Source: Polyporus tsugae
Lineage: Eukaryota > Basidiomycota > Agaricomycetes > Polyporales > Polyporaceae
Direction of reading: 5' to 3'
NCBI GenBank assembly: GCA_024305745.1
Contig: JAHRBS010000001.1
Location: forward strand, 868,001-932,000
DNA: 64,000 bases
The number at the start of each line of letters is the position of its first letter. Position 1 is the stretch's first letter. A model generated the notes under the pieces. The model was not told the origin of the DNA. It ran no database searches and saw nothing but the letters and a program-made list of their open reading frames with translations. Made by a program: the position numbers and the translations under genes. Below, piece by piece: positions 37,901 through 48,918 of this stretch.

Positions 37901-40889
37901 TGCTGCGGGCTCCAGGTACGTGTCGTTATCAACCTCGGCCAGAAGCTTGAGCAGAACACGATTCTGTGAACCTCGACTGCGCCATGTCTGGTGGACTGCC
38001 CAAAGCGCGGACGCGACGGCCTTCATGCGGTTCATACAAGCCCAGACCTCCATGTGTTGTCGTAGTGCTTCGATAACCGCGTTCAGCAGCGGACTACCGT
38101 TGGCATACTCCAAGGTGCACAACGACATCTGCCATGACCATCAGTGTGAGTGGGAAACACGGGCCCGAAGTACGTACATCCAGAATGGAGCCATAGGACC
38201 GAATGCGAGCCATTATCACGACCGTCAGTGTGTAAATGCGAAGAACCAGAGCCTCAGACAGCTCGTTTTGACTATCGCCATATCATTACGGTGGGCATTG
38301 GAGGAGAACATTGATCAGCTCACCTTGATAACCACTTCTTGTAAATGGGTAAGAACCACTGCTTGATAATCTTGACTTGCTCAAAGCGAGGAGCCGACAG
38401 CAAGTTGCTGCATGACTGCCAGAACGTGGTAGTCAGAGGCTCTTCAGCTGACGCTTCCCCTGGGACGCGGCACTTGTCACTCAAAGTTGGGACAGGAGCT
38501 GTCAAGTACCCACCACCGAAGAGCTCGGGGAGAAGCGAACGGAGCTCCTTCCGAATCATCCTCTCATTGGCTTCCTCTGGCGTCTCACGCATACGAAGAC
38601 CATACAAAATCGCCTTCCGCTCGTTCATCATAGAGGGACTGGGCTCGTGGAGGGGTATCCACCGGAGAAATTCGCGGTGTCGGGAGACCTCGCCCTAAGG
38701 TGCACGTCAACGTCCATATATGAGCCAGGCTGAGACATGACCCACCTGTGGCGTAGTGTACGACAATCCTTCCTCGCCTCGTGCGACGAGACGTTGCATG
38801 TATGCGCCATACGAAAACAGCCCATGCTTGACAAGTTGTCCAAACAGCAGTGCCACGGCCGGAAGGTTGCTTAGCTCTCCTGCGACTTCCGATTTGTTCA
38901 GCCAGTGGAACAAAAGACTCTGGATTTGATCGTCGGGTAAAGGCGCGTCCCTCCTGATCGCACGCTCCTCTGCCTTGTTCCTCCAGAGCTGAAGGAGACA
39001 GGCGGCGGCATACGGGCGATGGTCGCCGTACTGAAGCGGAGTGACGCTCCACGTCAGGAGGAAATCGAGCTTGCGGATGAATGTGTCCGAGATGTCGGAC
39101 GTGTCGTCAAATAAAGCTACGCTGGGCATGTCGGTCTTCCCGGATATTGAGTTGAGTAGCTGCGGCGGAGACTGTGAGTTTGAGCCACGGTCGCGCCTAG
39201 ATCCACTGACCTTGATGTCCGATAACGCCGAAGAAAGCGTGCCAAGTACTCTAGGAGGAAGGTGATGAAAGAGCATAGCTTCGTTCCGGCGCTGCACGTC
39301 AGACAAAGTGTCCAAGACAATCTGGTGCAGCGCCTGGATGTTTGGCTGTAGAGAGCTGTCCGACCCATCTGTAACAAAGTCGTCTAATGAGATCTCCTCG
39401 AGCACGGAGCCGTACTGGGTGTGCATTCGAGGGCTGACGGAGGCATCAGGAAGGGCTAAAAATGATCGCTGGAGGAGAACATAAGTGAATGTCTACAACG
39501 AAGATGTTTATACATACCGATATTAGGCCTCTTAGTATGTTTGTGGTATTCGACAGGTGTTCCTTGGCGAGCGTGCTCTGGATCTATTGTCGAAACTTGT
39601 AAGAAGGTTGATGTGAGCAGTGAGGGAAGATGAAAATACACACCTCTACGAACTTGCCCAAGCAGGCTTCGGTGAATGGGTGAGTGAGCGCTCGGCTCAC
39701 AAGCATTCCGTCCAGGTACTCGTCCGCCAGCCGAGCGACAAACCCCAGCTGGGCAAGATTGCAAGTTGCCATCTGCTGGACCAACCACGACAAGAACGTT
39801 CGGTTGTCAACTAACCCTTCCGCATAGAACGTGCGCAAGAGACTCAAGCTGTCAACGTGCGCCACCAAACAAAGTGAGTTCCGCTGGGTAACATAATTGT
39901 ACGTAACTTGCACTCACCAGTACGTGAAACGAGAAATCCACTTTTCCCTGGTACCGGCATCCGAAAGTACGCCCTTGAACGTCTGCTTGATGCTCAAGCC
40001 AGGGCGTGGCGCGCTGGGGAGGGCGATGTCCGCGAGCTGTTTCTTCAGGTAGGTGGTCATCACGTTTGCCCACTCAATACTATATTGGGTTGGGTTGTAT
40101 GACGGCTTGTTGCGGAGCCCGGCCTGCGGAAACACTAAATCGAAACATCGAAGGTGCGATAGATCAGAGGACGCACGGATTCATTTGCCCCAAATACGCG
40201 CAGGAACCAGACGGCGCGTGGGATCGCGACGTTGTTAGTGTGGAGCAAGTCGAGCAGATCGTGGCCCTTTGCCCCATGCGGAACGTTCTTGCCAAGCTTC
40301 GACAGCGGCACGTCGGGATTTGCCAGATCGGCGAACCATGCCTGACGCTTGGCGTCATTCAGCGTAACTCTAGACGGCAGGCGGAATGACGAAGCCCTAT
40401 AGCTGGTATATTAGCGCTACTAAGCGCGTTGGTGATAAGACCGGACGCACGGTATCCCCGGCACACTCTCAGCCTTTCGCGCGAAGACTTGGTTCATCAA
40501 GTCCTCCAGTTCGTTAAGGGCATTCTCCTGCATCAAGCGCTTCCTGATGGAGTCTTGAGCGCTGTATGTCTCCGCCTATGCAAAAATGAAAATGTTAGAG
40601 AAAGTTCCTTGCAAAACGGTGCTTTCGAAGTGGCGGTACGTACAGGGACAGCTGGCGCCAGCACCAGACCGTTCTTGACATTCGATTCCGTGAGTGTCTC
40701 CTCGACCTGGCGAGGTCTAGGAGGAAAAAATCCCACATAACCTGAACGCGATAAGGCTGTTCAGTGTATGGAACTTGTACATGAATGTAGGGTCGCACCA
40801 AGGTCAGCGGAAGAGTGAGTCTTAGGAAGCCATTCCGGAGGGCGCGATTCGTAGACCGCAAGTGGTTCAGATTTCCCTGGCTTCGCCAT
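34971..40889 (-). CDS. MED12: Mediator complex subunit 12 (kinase module)
   Basis: The ATG at 40889 opens MAKPGKSEPLAVYESRPPEW then LPKTHSSADLG, which joins YVGFFPPRPRQVEETLTESN through a GTGCGA...CAG intron. Next exons give AETYSAQDSIRKRLMQENAL and ASSFRLPSRVTLNDAKRQAW. The Med12 signature follows: GHDLLDLLHTNNVAIPRAVW, FLRIWGANE, then GLRNKPSYNPTQYSIEWANV and MTTYLKKQL. A long helical region follows (for example LVQQMATCNLAQLGFVARLA). The tail is disordered and Ser/Arg/Lys-rich, ending GKTTKGKRR at 34971. Total is roughly 1,650 residues in many exons. Med12 (yeast Srb8) activates Cdk8-cyclin C and represses or tunes RNA polymerase II transcription. A large frame on the opposite strand near 37.0-37.8 kb is a shadow. 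Confidence 0.88.
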
Positions 40890-41899
40890 TTTGAATCCTG
40901 TGCATACCACATGAATGAATAACAGGAAAGCCGAAAAATAACCAAGGTCGATACCTAGTAGTGCATATGGGATTGCTGATGAAAAGCGTAGGCTACGTTT
41001 GCCAGAGCAAGGGCCTAGTCAGCGTCCGCAGGAATGAAACGACTGAGAGGTTGACGCTGCAGATTGCTTTGAAAAGGGGTTAGCAAAGGCTGAATTGACG
41101 AGCAGAAGTGGGTTTGCAAACCAGATTCCTGCAGTCAAGACAGGGTGTTGGTTCTTGTCGAGGCTGAAGTTGAGGCCAGAGAAAGGTCCCCTTTGCATGG
41201 TCGTCGTCCATCGGAGACATGCCCGAACCGCGGCCTTCACCGCAAGCCCGGATGCCACGTGGCGCAATCCAAATAGGGAAGTTATCGCACTCGTTCGGCG
41301 TTTCTCGTGCAGTCCAACGGCCGCCACCCCGAGGTCCGAGTCCGCCAACCTTCGATATCACCCCTGTAGCCTCAAATTGCGGCCTACAAGATGGTGGTAA
41401 GCGCTTATTCGGTTGCTGTACTTCGTTCACCATCTTTAAATACAGCCCACTGTGACAAACCCGTAAAGATACGAAGATCCCGAAAATGGTCGTGCCAGGA
41501 AACCATTCTTGGTCGTTTTCCAGGGCTCTTTCTTTTTCTGGGCAGGTACTCAGTATTGGTCGTTATAAAAATCCCACAATATGACTCAGTGCTACACGGT
41601 GCAACCGGGCATAATAGTTCCCACCGGCAACACAGCTCAGTGAACCGCCCTCTAGGTACCGCTCGATGCCGCCTTGCGAATGTCTGACTCAGTGGGGGTC
41701 TACTGACTAGTTGGTTCATAGCATCTGCCGAAGTTGACCGCGGTATATCCCCGTCTCATAACACAAACGTCCAATCCAATGCGTCATCGGTGAGGTCATC
41801 TATTCATCCCTGGTTCGCGAAGCTGGTCCTGACAGTGATATCACGAACAATCGTCGTTGCGGTCAACGCTATCCTACGTTCTTAACCATTGGTTCGGGG
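40890..41899. other. Boundary region between single-copy and repeated DNA
   Basis: About 1 kb upstream of Med12 and ending where the 12.5 kb repeat begins. No supported gene. The last 200 bases do not resemble the sequence just before the second repeat copy, so homology starts abruptly near 41,900. Confidence 0.5.
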
Positions 41900-42367
41900 G
41901 TGCGCACCTCGCTTCGCGATCATTGTTTACATGCCCCAGTGAATCGAATGTTCATCGCTCTCTCGCGATGTACCCCGGAAATACAGCAACTGCCGCGCGA
42001 GATATCGATGCTCGGACGCCCAGGAGGGGAAGCTCGGAAGCAGGAGAGGCGGACGTCCACCGCTGCCGCGTTCCATACCTCGTATGGACATGCGCCAGGC
42101 AGTAGCTGGTGCTTCCATCGCCAGGATGCTGTTCAGAATTCTGAGGGTGCAAGTGCTTTCGCGCGTGCGAGAGAACATGTCCGCGCTAGATATCCACGGG
42201 CAAGGTGTCTTGCCTTCTGTGGCATGCTGCATTCTCTGATCCATCACGTTGGATCCACACATGACTCCCAGCCACAACTCGACCCGCGGCCTCGAAGCCC
42301 ATGAGAACGCCAGCACGGAAAGCCGTTGGCGGGTGGCGCCGAAGAAGACGAAGCCTTCAGGGCAGCT

Positions 42368-44572
42368 CTAGCCTCTGCGAATCCGCCTGTCCCCGGAAGT
42401 CGCGTCCCCTAGCGCTCCGCGAGGCAAGTCCCAGCTCCGCGAATCCCAAGTCCATACTGGCTGCGCATTATTCCTAGGAGCGGCACAAGAGGACCTTGTA
42501 ACCCTACACACTCTCTGTAACGCGTTTCGCATGTCAATTACGGGATGTGTTGCCACTACTATATCAGTCCCTTTGGGATAGCTAAACCTTCCTGCTCAGC
42601 CGCCGGTCCAATTGTCTCCATACAAACTTAGTTGGCCGCCACACCAGGGTCCAGTATCCAGCTCTGCGCTATAACGGTACCCGGAGTTCGCAGAGCCACA
42701 ACATGTCCGCACACTGGATATCCAGGGCGGTCCGACCAAGTGGCTCCTCGGGAACTGGCGCGCCATCCTTATGCAAGCCTGCGAAGGGATCGCGCTCGTT
42801 ACAGCACTAGTAATAGAGTAGATAAGCCCTAGAACGCCCCCTGCGCTGTTCCAGTTCGCCGGGATGCTCGCCGCCATGCGCGCGTGGGAGCTTACCCGAT
42901 GACAATGCTTCGAGTTCATGAGCGACGCTCGATAGAAGCGCGACGTACGCACGCTGAGGGCGGCAGTGGACCAAAAGCGCGAACGCCCGGCGCGTCCGCG
43001 TGCGGTCGATTCGCCCGAATTCGATGACCTCGATCGCGATATGCAGCTGTCGTAAGTATTCGGATGGCTTCCCCGATGAACGCAGAGAGGATGGAGAAAT
43101 CCCATATCGAGTGCAGAGCATGATCTGATATTACTTACTGTCTGCTGCTGCATGCATCGGATGATTACATCCCGCGGACCCGTTCACAAAGCCGCACACA
43201 CCAAGCCACTGATAGAATTCACACCGGCGTATAGCTGGTCCGATTGGACATGGATAAACGGATGCGAGCTCTGCGACGCTGCGCGCGCGGAGCCGGGGGG
43301 ACTCGAGGCGGGACGGGGAGCGGTGGGAGAGCTTGGGAAACGGAGTAGTTGCCGAGCGAGCTTGTGGCGCCAATAGACACCGACAGCAATACCGTATTTG
43401 GTATGAAAGATCCAAGCGCACTGGCGCCGACCGTGCGCACTCCGGCGAGCCGCGAGCTGTTCCATCGTTGCGCAACCATCATCTCGCCATGCTCAGAGCG
43501 ACGGAGACGAGAGGAAGAGTCGGGCTGAGCGCATGGTGCTCCCTGCGAAACGGTGGGAGCACAAGAAGAGAGAGCAACCCAATTGGTTCTGAGGGTACGT
43601 ATTAGTACGCGTATGGCGGTGAACAAGACCATATGAAACCCGAAACTCTGCTCTCAAGGCAGGGTGCACATGTATGTCAATATGACATGTGCTACGTCCC
43701 GGCCTGACTTGTTCTCGCATTAGGTCCTTGACAGGGGATCCGGTAGCAGATGAGAACATGCAGAAACAGGCGGCCCTAGATTGGACACCCGCCCGACTGG
43801 TTTCAATCCAGCAAACTTTGAATATTTCCCTTTTCATGGCTCTTAAAACATCCGGTTAACAATGGGTGTATAGAGTCACCTCAGGGTAGCCTAGAGCTGG
43901 TCCAGAGGGACCCGTGTGGGTGGGAACGGACTCAGTGGGCAGGCCGATCAAGTGATACTTCAGTCAAGAGCCTAAGGCCCGGCCTCACTGGACCAAGACG
44001 CGCCAGCGGCGCCACATGCGAGGCATGCGCAAGGAGAACCTGGAGAAGAGATCTAGACTGCTTCGTTCTGGAGGCTCAGACATCTGCAGAAAGGGTTCCC
44101 GGATGCAGGATGGGCGGGAAAACGCCAGGAAGAAGGCCCGAACTTTGGCTGCATGCGTGCGCAGCGATCCGGGGTCGCTCCACCGTCGAAGCTGGTCAGA
44201 GCGCACGGGGACGGCGTTCGGTCGGAATAACGACGTCACTGGTCAATGGCCGAGGGCTCCAGGCGACAACGAACGTTTTTGTGCAATGGCTGGCAATATA
44301 TTTACATAGACGCGGCGTACGGCGGTACGATGGACCTCCGACTCGAGTCCGAGTCCCAAGTCCGACTCACCCGCGGCAGTCCTCCGCCGAGGACGGGTTA
44401 AACTTATGCTGTGGCGCAGACACAGCCTGTGGGCAATCGCCGCCTACATTGGAGGCGCTGTCGAGCGAGGGCTCGGGCGGGGGTTGGAGGACTCGGAGAC
44501 GGAGGATAGGGCGTGCAGAGGGGGAGTTGAGCGGGATGATAGTCCGAGGTGATGCAGTCATGAGAATGGAAC
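42368..44572. other. Repeat copy 1, 5' third without confident genes
   Basis: Several overlapping frames exist on both strands. One minus-strand pair can be spliced in phase (FALLVHCRPQRAYVALLSSV ... EALSSG joining LIYSITSAVTSAIPSQ through a ~67-bp GTAAGC...CTAG intron near 42,835-42,900). The model has no clear start and no recognised domain, so I do not call a gene. The same sequence is at 54,895-57,099. Confidence 0.3.
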
Positions 44573-44797
44573 ATGATGCGGACATGTATAGAGTGCACGT
44601 TCCGGAAGTACGTCGTTCAGTCAGAGTTGCCGCATTGGGAGGAGGTCCTGGAAGCCATTCAATCGATCCGGTGCGACCAAGCGAGGCCAGCCGCCGCCGC
44701 CGTCCCCACCGCAGGACCACTTTGGCCACTCGTCCTGGCCAACGGGCCCAGCGACGGTGACTGGTACTGGCAACAAAAAGGTCGGTGGGCAGAATAA
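44573..44797 (+). CDS. Possible coding segment in repeat copy 1 (74 codons)
   Basis: This ATG-to-stop frame has a natural amino-acid composition, with strings such as YVVQSELPHWEEVLEAIQSI and GPSDGDWYWQQKGRWAE, unlike the Arg/Ser-rich shadows around it. It may be a short gene or an exon of a larger one. No family recognised. Two other frames overlap it, so confidence is low. Confidence 0.25.
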   Translation: MMRTCIECTFRKYVVQSELPHWEEVLEAIQSIRCDQARPAAAAVPTAGPLWPLVLANGPSDGDWYWQQKGRWAE

Positions 44798-44982
44798 AAG
44801 CGCGGTGGGCAGGGAGGATAGCGACGAACCGGGCGGGGATTGGTCAGGAGGCGTCAGACGCCCATGGCCGGGTGGGCCACCCAGTTGTGGTCAGGGCAGC
44901 TCTTCCCTCTCCGAGTCCGAGATTCACGGAAGCGAACTGTGTGTGGCAGGTGGGAATGTTGTTCGATCGCTGGGAGCTGGCC

Positions 44983-45024
44983 CTCTGTCTCTGTCTCTGT
45001 CTCTGTCTCTGTCTCTGTCTCTGT
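44983..45024. repeat. (CTCTGT)7 microsatellite
   Basis: Seven perfect CTCTGT units followed by CTC. All three forward frames and one reverse frame stay open across it, giving Leu-Cys, Ser-Leu or Ser-Val dipeptide repeats and Thr-Glu on the minus strand. The long frames here are therefore a by-product of the repeat. Confidence 0.95.
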
Positions 45025-45037
45025 CTCGGCAGCTGCT

Positions 45038-45081
45038 CTCGAGCTCTCCCGTCTTCTCGCTCGAGCTCTCCCGTCTTCTCG
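45038..45081. repeat. 22-bp direct tandem repeat (two units)
   Basis: Two exact 22-bp units beginning CTCGAGCTCTCCCGTC, immediately downstream of the microsatellite. Repeated at 57,565-57,608 in copy 2. Confidence 0.85.
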
Positions 45082-46559
45082 CTCGCTCTCTCGAGTCGTC
45101 GATCGTCGACCCGTCAAGAGCTCATTCAAGCCCGTCTCGCAGACGGTCTCAGGCGTGGATTCATGCCGCTAGGCGCTCGCCATCCGTCCTTTTGCACGGC
45201 TGCCTCGCCTGTTCCACGCGGTTCCCCGCCGGCTTTCCGCCCTCAATGCGCCTCCCAGAACGTGTTTGACGTGTCGGAAGCTTCAACCGAGCCTCAAGCC
45301 AAGCTCACTTGAACCGTCCGCCATCGTGCGGAAGACCAGCGCTGCTCCGGTGAGTCGAGTCTCTCTTACCGTCTCTTCGTTTGCAACCGGCTTATCAGGT
45401 TGATGTTCGCGCATCCGCCTTAAGCGAATCCCAAGCGCACTAGTCCAAGTGGCCCTGGCGGTCGACTTCCGTCCATCCCGACCGACGATCCTCTTCTCGC
45501 CCGCGAACCCCATCTGCACGGCATCGTTCTGACGTCAAATGGACGTCAAATCATGCACCTCTGCCTCGGAAGGTACGGACGACGCGTCGCCGTGTTCTCA
45601 AGACCGCTCACAGCGCGGACATCGCCCGCTTGTCAGCTCTCCACCACCTGCTACTCGTCTGGCCGTGAGTATTCAACGCTCAACACTCGCCTTTCCTTCG
45701 TCGCGCCGGCAAGCCTGTCAGGACACGTTTAAGATGCGCTACGCGCCCCAAACCGTCTTAACGGCCAAGGCCGTGCCTGTGCCGCCACGATGCCCTCTTT
45801 TCCCGCCCGGTGAGTCTCTTCTTCTCCCTGCCTGGCATCTTATGTTTACATCGCCGTACTGACAGCGTTACCAAACGTTTATGTGCCAGGCACCGACTAA
45901 CAAGCGTCGGTACGGCCGGCACCGTCGAGCTCGGCGCAGGAAGACGCCGCTCACCAGTGGGCAAACGAACCGCGGTCTCGGTCGTACGAGGTACGTCAAA
46001 CCGCGGTTGCGTGACGTCACAGAGCTTCCAACTGACCGGCTCGAATGCCAGCATCGTAAAACCAGCAATTTGGAGGCGGGGTGGGCCGGTGAGCACGCGA
46101 ACACCGCCCCTCTCTCCCGGAAATCCCCTCTCGCACGTCCAGACATCGACGAGCCCTCACGAAACGACGTCTCCCGGGCACGTCGTGTCTCCCCGCAACA
46201 GGGAAAACACGTTCTCAGGGTGGAATTGCCGCGATGACGGAACAATAGCGCGATCTTCTCCTTGCAGGTGAGAACATCTCGCCATCCTCCGCCGGCACGG
46301 ACCTCTCGCGGCTAACAACTCGTGTACTAGGTCGCGGGAACACCTCCGCGATGCGCGCGGCCCGTTCGCCACCAAATGGCGCGGGTTTTGAAAGTCGACA
46401 CTTTCGTCGATTTCATGGGCGCAGCACTGCCGGCCACCAGCTGCCGCCCCACGGCGGCCTGGTTGTCTGGAAGGTATATCCGTGCCATCAGCACGGACCT
46501 GGACGGACCTAAAGCAGCGCGCGGGACGACTGTTGAAGCCGTGTGCGAAGATCTACGGC
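45082..46559. other. Repeat copy 1, region with scattered splice-like sites
   Basis: Contains GTGAGT donors near 45,345, 45,664 and 45,811 and matching acceptors. The frame opened by ATG 45539 could splice at 45,811 to a stop near 45,900. The resulting peptide is Ser/Pro/Arg-rich and unconvincing. I see no recognised protein; it may be decayed coding DNA. Confidence 0.25.
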
Positions 46560-47340
46560 GCGCTTTGTGCGTGCTTGGCGAGTGAGTCGCCCATTACTCG
46601 CTCCCAGTGCTTCGGAGTGCGTTCTAACTAACAGGACACAGTCTCTGATCACCCCCGCGACGAACGGTATCAGTTGCGCGAAGATCCCATGAGGTCGAAA
46701 AAATCGCGTAAAACGCGATTTCATTGGGCTTCCAAAGCGTGCTCACCTAACCCGACTCCCCAATGGTTCGCCCGGGCGAACGAACACTTCAAACGAAGTG
46801 TACGGCACATCGACAGGCCGTGTGGATCGTTTTGCGCCGCCCGAGTGCAATTCTCAAAACCGGCACTAGGGCGGTGCTCAGACGGCGGGCCATGGACGCA
46901 CCAAGGCGATGCCCAACAGTACTCAAGACCAGAGCCCACCGGTCGCGCCACTGACACAGGCGCCCCTCGATACCTCGAACACGAACGAAGAAGCACGTAC
47001 GACGTCCGTGGACGTTGCACGGCGCGGGATCAGGGCCCTATCTACCCGGCCAACGTAGGAGAGGCGTAGATCGGGACGGGCGTACCGCCTCCTAGGCGCA
47101 TCTAAGCGGCACGACGGCCGTTCGCACACACCGTCTACGACCCCGACGGCCATATCCTTGCACTGGGAGCTGGCGAGAACAAGGATCACGCCGCCGCGGC
47201 GGTAAGAGATCCTGAGTTATGGCGGTAGACGCGGTGGGGGAGGAGGGCTCATCGGCCATCAGCCGCGGCGAGGCCCGCCAAACAAGTTCAAGACACGACG
47301 AAGGGGGCCTCGGGCGAGCCTGAAACCACCGCCGTCGCAC
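46560..47340 (+). pseudogene. Decayed module 1 of an internal ~0.8 kb repeat
   Basis: Upstream exon end RRALCVLGE, an intron starting GTGAGT near 46,581, then an exon reading SLITPATNGISCAKIP and a stop. It aligns by eye with modules 2 and 3 at the splice donor, the acceptor and the TN-G exon. It also contains a GTCGAAAAAATCGCG stretch shared with module 2. Stops break any longer frame. Downstream is an isolated coding-like segment (HTVYDPDGHILALGAGENKD at about 47,122-47,190). Confidence 0.35.
46701..46801. repeat. Cluster of three perfect inverted repeats
   Basis: Within 101 bases: AAATCGCGT-AAA-ACGCGATTT (46701-46721, 9-bp stem); the uninterrupted 16-bp palindrome GTTCGCCCGGGCGAAC (46766-46781); and ACACTTC-AAAC-GAAGTGT (46784-46801, 7-bp stem). 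The first and third recur in module 2 at 47513-47533 and 47595-47612 with changed loops but intact stems. Present again at 59228-59328 in copy 2. Confidence 0.8.
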
Positions 47341-47930
47341 CCGGAGCAGCCGTCGAGGAAGAGACGGAACGTGTTTTGTGCGCGCAAGGTGAGTAAATCC
47401 AACCTAACGTCCGCGCCGTGGGTCATAGCTCATTCTGACCACTTGTACCGCAGTCTATGGTCATTTCCTCAACGAACGCCGCCGGTTTGGCGACGATCCG
47501 CCGAGGTTGAAAAAATCGCGCAAATCGCGATTTCATTGTACTCGAAAAGTGCCGCCGGCGAATCTGACACCCCGCCATTGAGACGGCCAGACAAACACTT
47601 CCAACGAAGTGTCCGGTGCACAGAGACGCCATACGAACGGTTCCCTACCGCCGGGAAGCCGTTCGAAAATCCCGCGGTTGGGGCGGGTACTCAGGCGACG
47701 GGTATGGACTGCCCCACCCAATGCCTAGCGACCGGATGGCAACCGTACCACCTTCATCCACCCCCATCCATCCACCAACATCTGCGGGTAGTTCTCATGG
47801 CCACAATCGTTGCCGTTGGCGAAGCGTCGTCTCACCGTCCCGACGGGCAAATGCGGGGAACAAGGCGGCGAGGAGCATACCCCACTCCAGACGCTCTGGG
47901 ACGACTCTATAACCCTCAGGTTCGACCGCC
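47341..47930 (+). pseudogene. Decayed module 2 of the internal ~0.8 kb repeat
   Basis: Exon end TTAVAPGAAVEEETERVLCAQ, donor GTGAGTAAATCC at 47389, acceptor near 47,455, then SMVISSTNAAGLATIRRG and a stop in the frame that aligns with modules 1 and 3. An alternative phase gives VYGHFLNERRRFGDDPPRLK. There is no start codon in the upstream frame after a stop near 47,235. I read it as a decayed paralogue of the intact gene that follows. Confidence 0.35.
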
Positions 47931-48451
47931 ATGGCTTTGAAGGCCCCATTCCAGTGGCTGAGATCTGAAGATATGGATCTTCGTGATGCTATCGTCGCAA
48001 ATGTATGGAGCCGGGAGGCGGTCAAAGAAGTCGGCCATCTGGGCACGACGGGTCCGCCAGACACGGTGTTTCCGCCATCAATACGATGTCAGGCGGTGCA
48101 GGAACAACCGCCGTCGCCGCCGGGGAAACGAACGGCGACGAGACATGACGTGTTATGGGCCCGCCAGGTGAATGAATCCTGGGTATCTCGCCACCCGGGG
48201 ATCATACCGTGTTCTAATGACATATTCTTCACTTGCAGCTCGTTTACGCGGCGAACACAGCCGGTTTCGCCAAGCTCCACGGAGATGTCGAATACCGCGA
48301 CCTCCCTGCGCTGCGACAACACACCGGACTTCCCATGCCCAGCCCGGATAAACGGACGCTTCATCCGAGGCGTCATGTCCGAGAAACACCGTCGCACAGC
48401 CTCAAGTCGCACTGGCCGCACGCTCCACTGGTGATCCAGCCACCCAGATGA
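47931..48451 (+). CDS. Unknown two-exon gene D, repeat copy 1
   Basis: The ATG at 47931 opens exon 1 (47931-48167, MALKAPFQWLRSEDMDLRDA ... TRHDVLWARQ). A 71-bp GT-AG intron (48168-48238) follows, then exon 2 (48239-48451, LVYAANTAGFAKLHGDVEYR ... PLVIQPPR). Phase is kept and the product is 149 residues. Its splice site aligns with those of decayed modules 1 and 2 upstream, so this looks like the intact member of a small tandem family. The stop overlaps the ATG of the next model (ATGA at 48448-48451). No domain recognised; N-terminus helical and charged, C-terminus basic and Pro/His-rich. Confidence 0.45.
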
Positions 48452-48918
48452 CACTGAACACCTTGCGCAGCCGGCGAGTTCGGGAAGAACCTCGCGCTCG
48501 CAAGGTGTCGGCAGGCACTCAAGCCGACGCCTTCGTCTTCCCCGCCACCACTCGTTACGTCCCTGTGAACCTCCGACAGGTCGTGCGCACCAAGACTCCG
48601 ACCGTCCACAAGGACATGCGACCGCCGACCACTACCTCCGGCCGTGAGCGAGCACGCGTCCTCGACATGACGCACACCTCCCGCGACAGACGTCAAGACG
48701 CCGTCACTCAATGTCTACCTCCAGACCGACCACCGCGCCATTCCTCGCCTGCTGCCGAGAACCGACGACGGCACCGGAGAACCCCATAAAATGGACCATA
48801 GTGCACGCATCGTTTCGAAGCGGTGAGTCTCGCTGACCCGACTGACACCTTCGAATATGTCAGGTATCGCTCACATGGCCGGCGGGCACTTCCGTTGAGC
48901 GAACAGAGAGAGGGATGA
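48448..48918 (+). CDS. Unknown three-exon gene X, repeat copy 1
   Basis: Exons 48448-48643, 48690-48822 and 48864-48918 join in phase through 46- and 41-bp GTGAG...CAG introns. They encode 127 residues: a basic N-terminus (TLRSRRVREEPRARKVSAG), then TRYVPVNLRQVVRTKTPTVH, then PSLNVYLQTDHRAIPRLLPR, then HSARIVSKRYRSHGRRALPL. Introns are short for the window but the spliced reading is coherent. It could be the 3' part of a longer gene including D, since the frame is open upstream for about 30 codons without a start. Family unknown; the high Arg content would fit nucleic-acid binding, but that is only a guess. Confidence 0.4.

Noticed and set aside
44757..45312. Long frames of 170-175 codons across the CTCTGT repeat in copy 1 (also 57284-57839)
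   Set aside because: They stay open because the hexanucleotide repeat contains no stop in any frame; the translations are Leu-Cys or Ser-Leu repeats flanked by low-complexity sequence.
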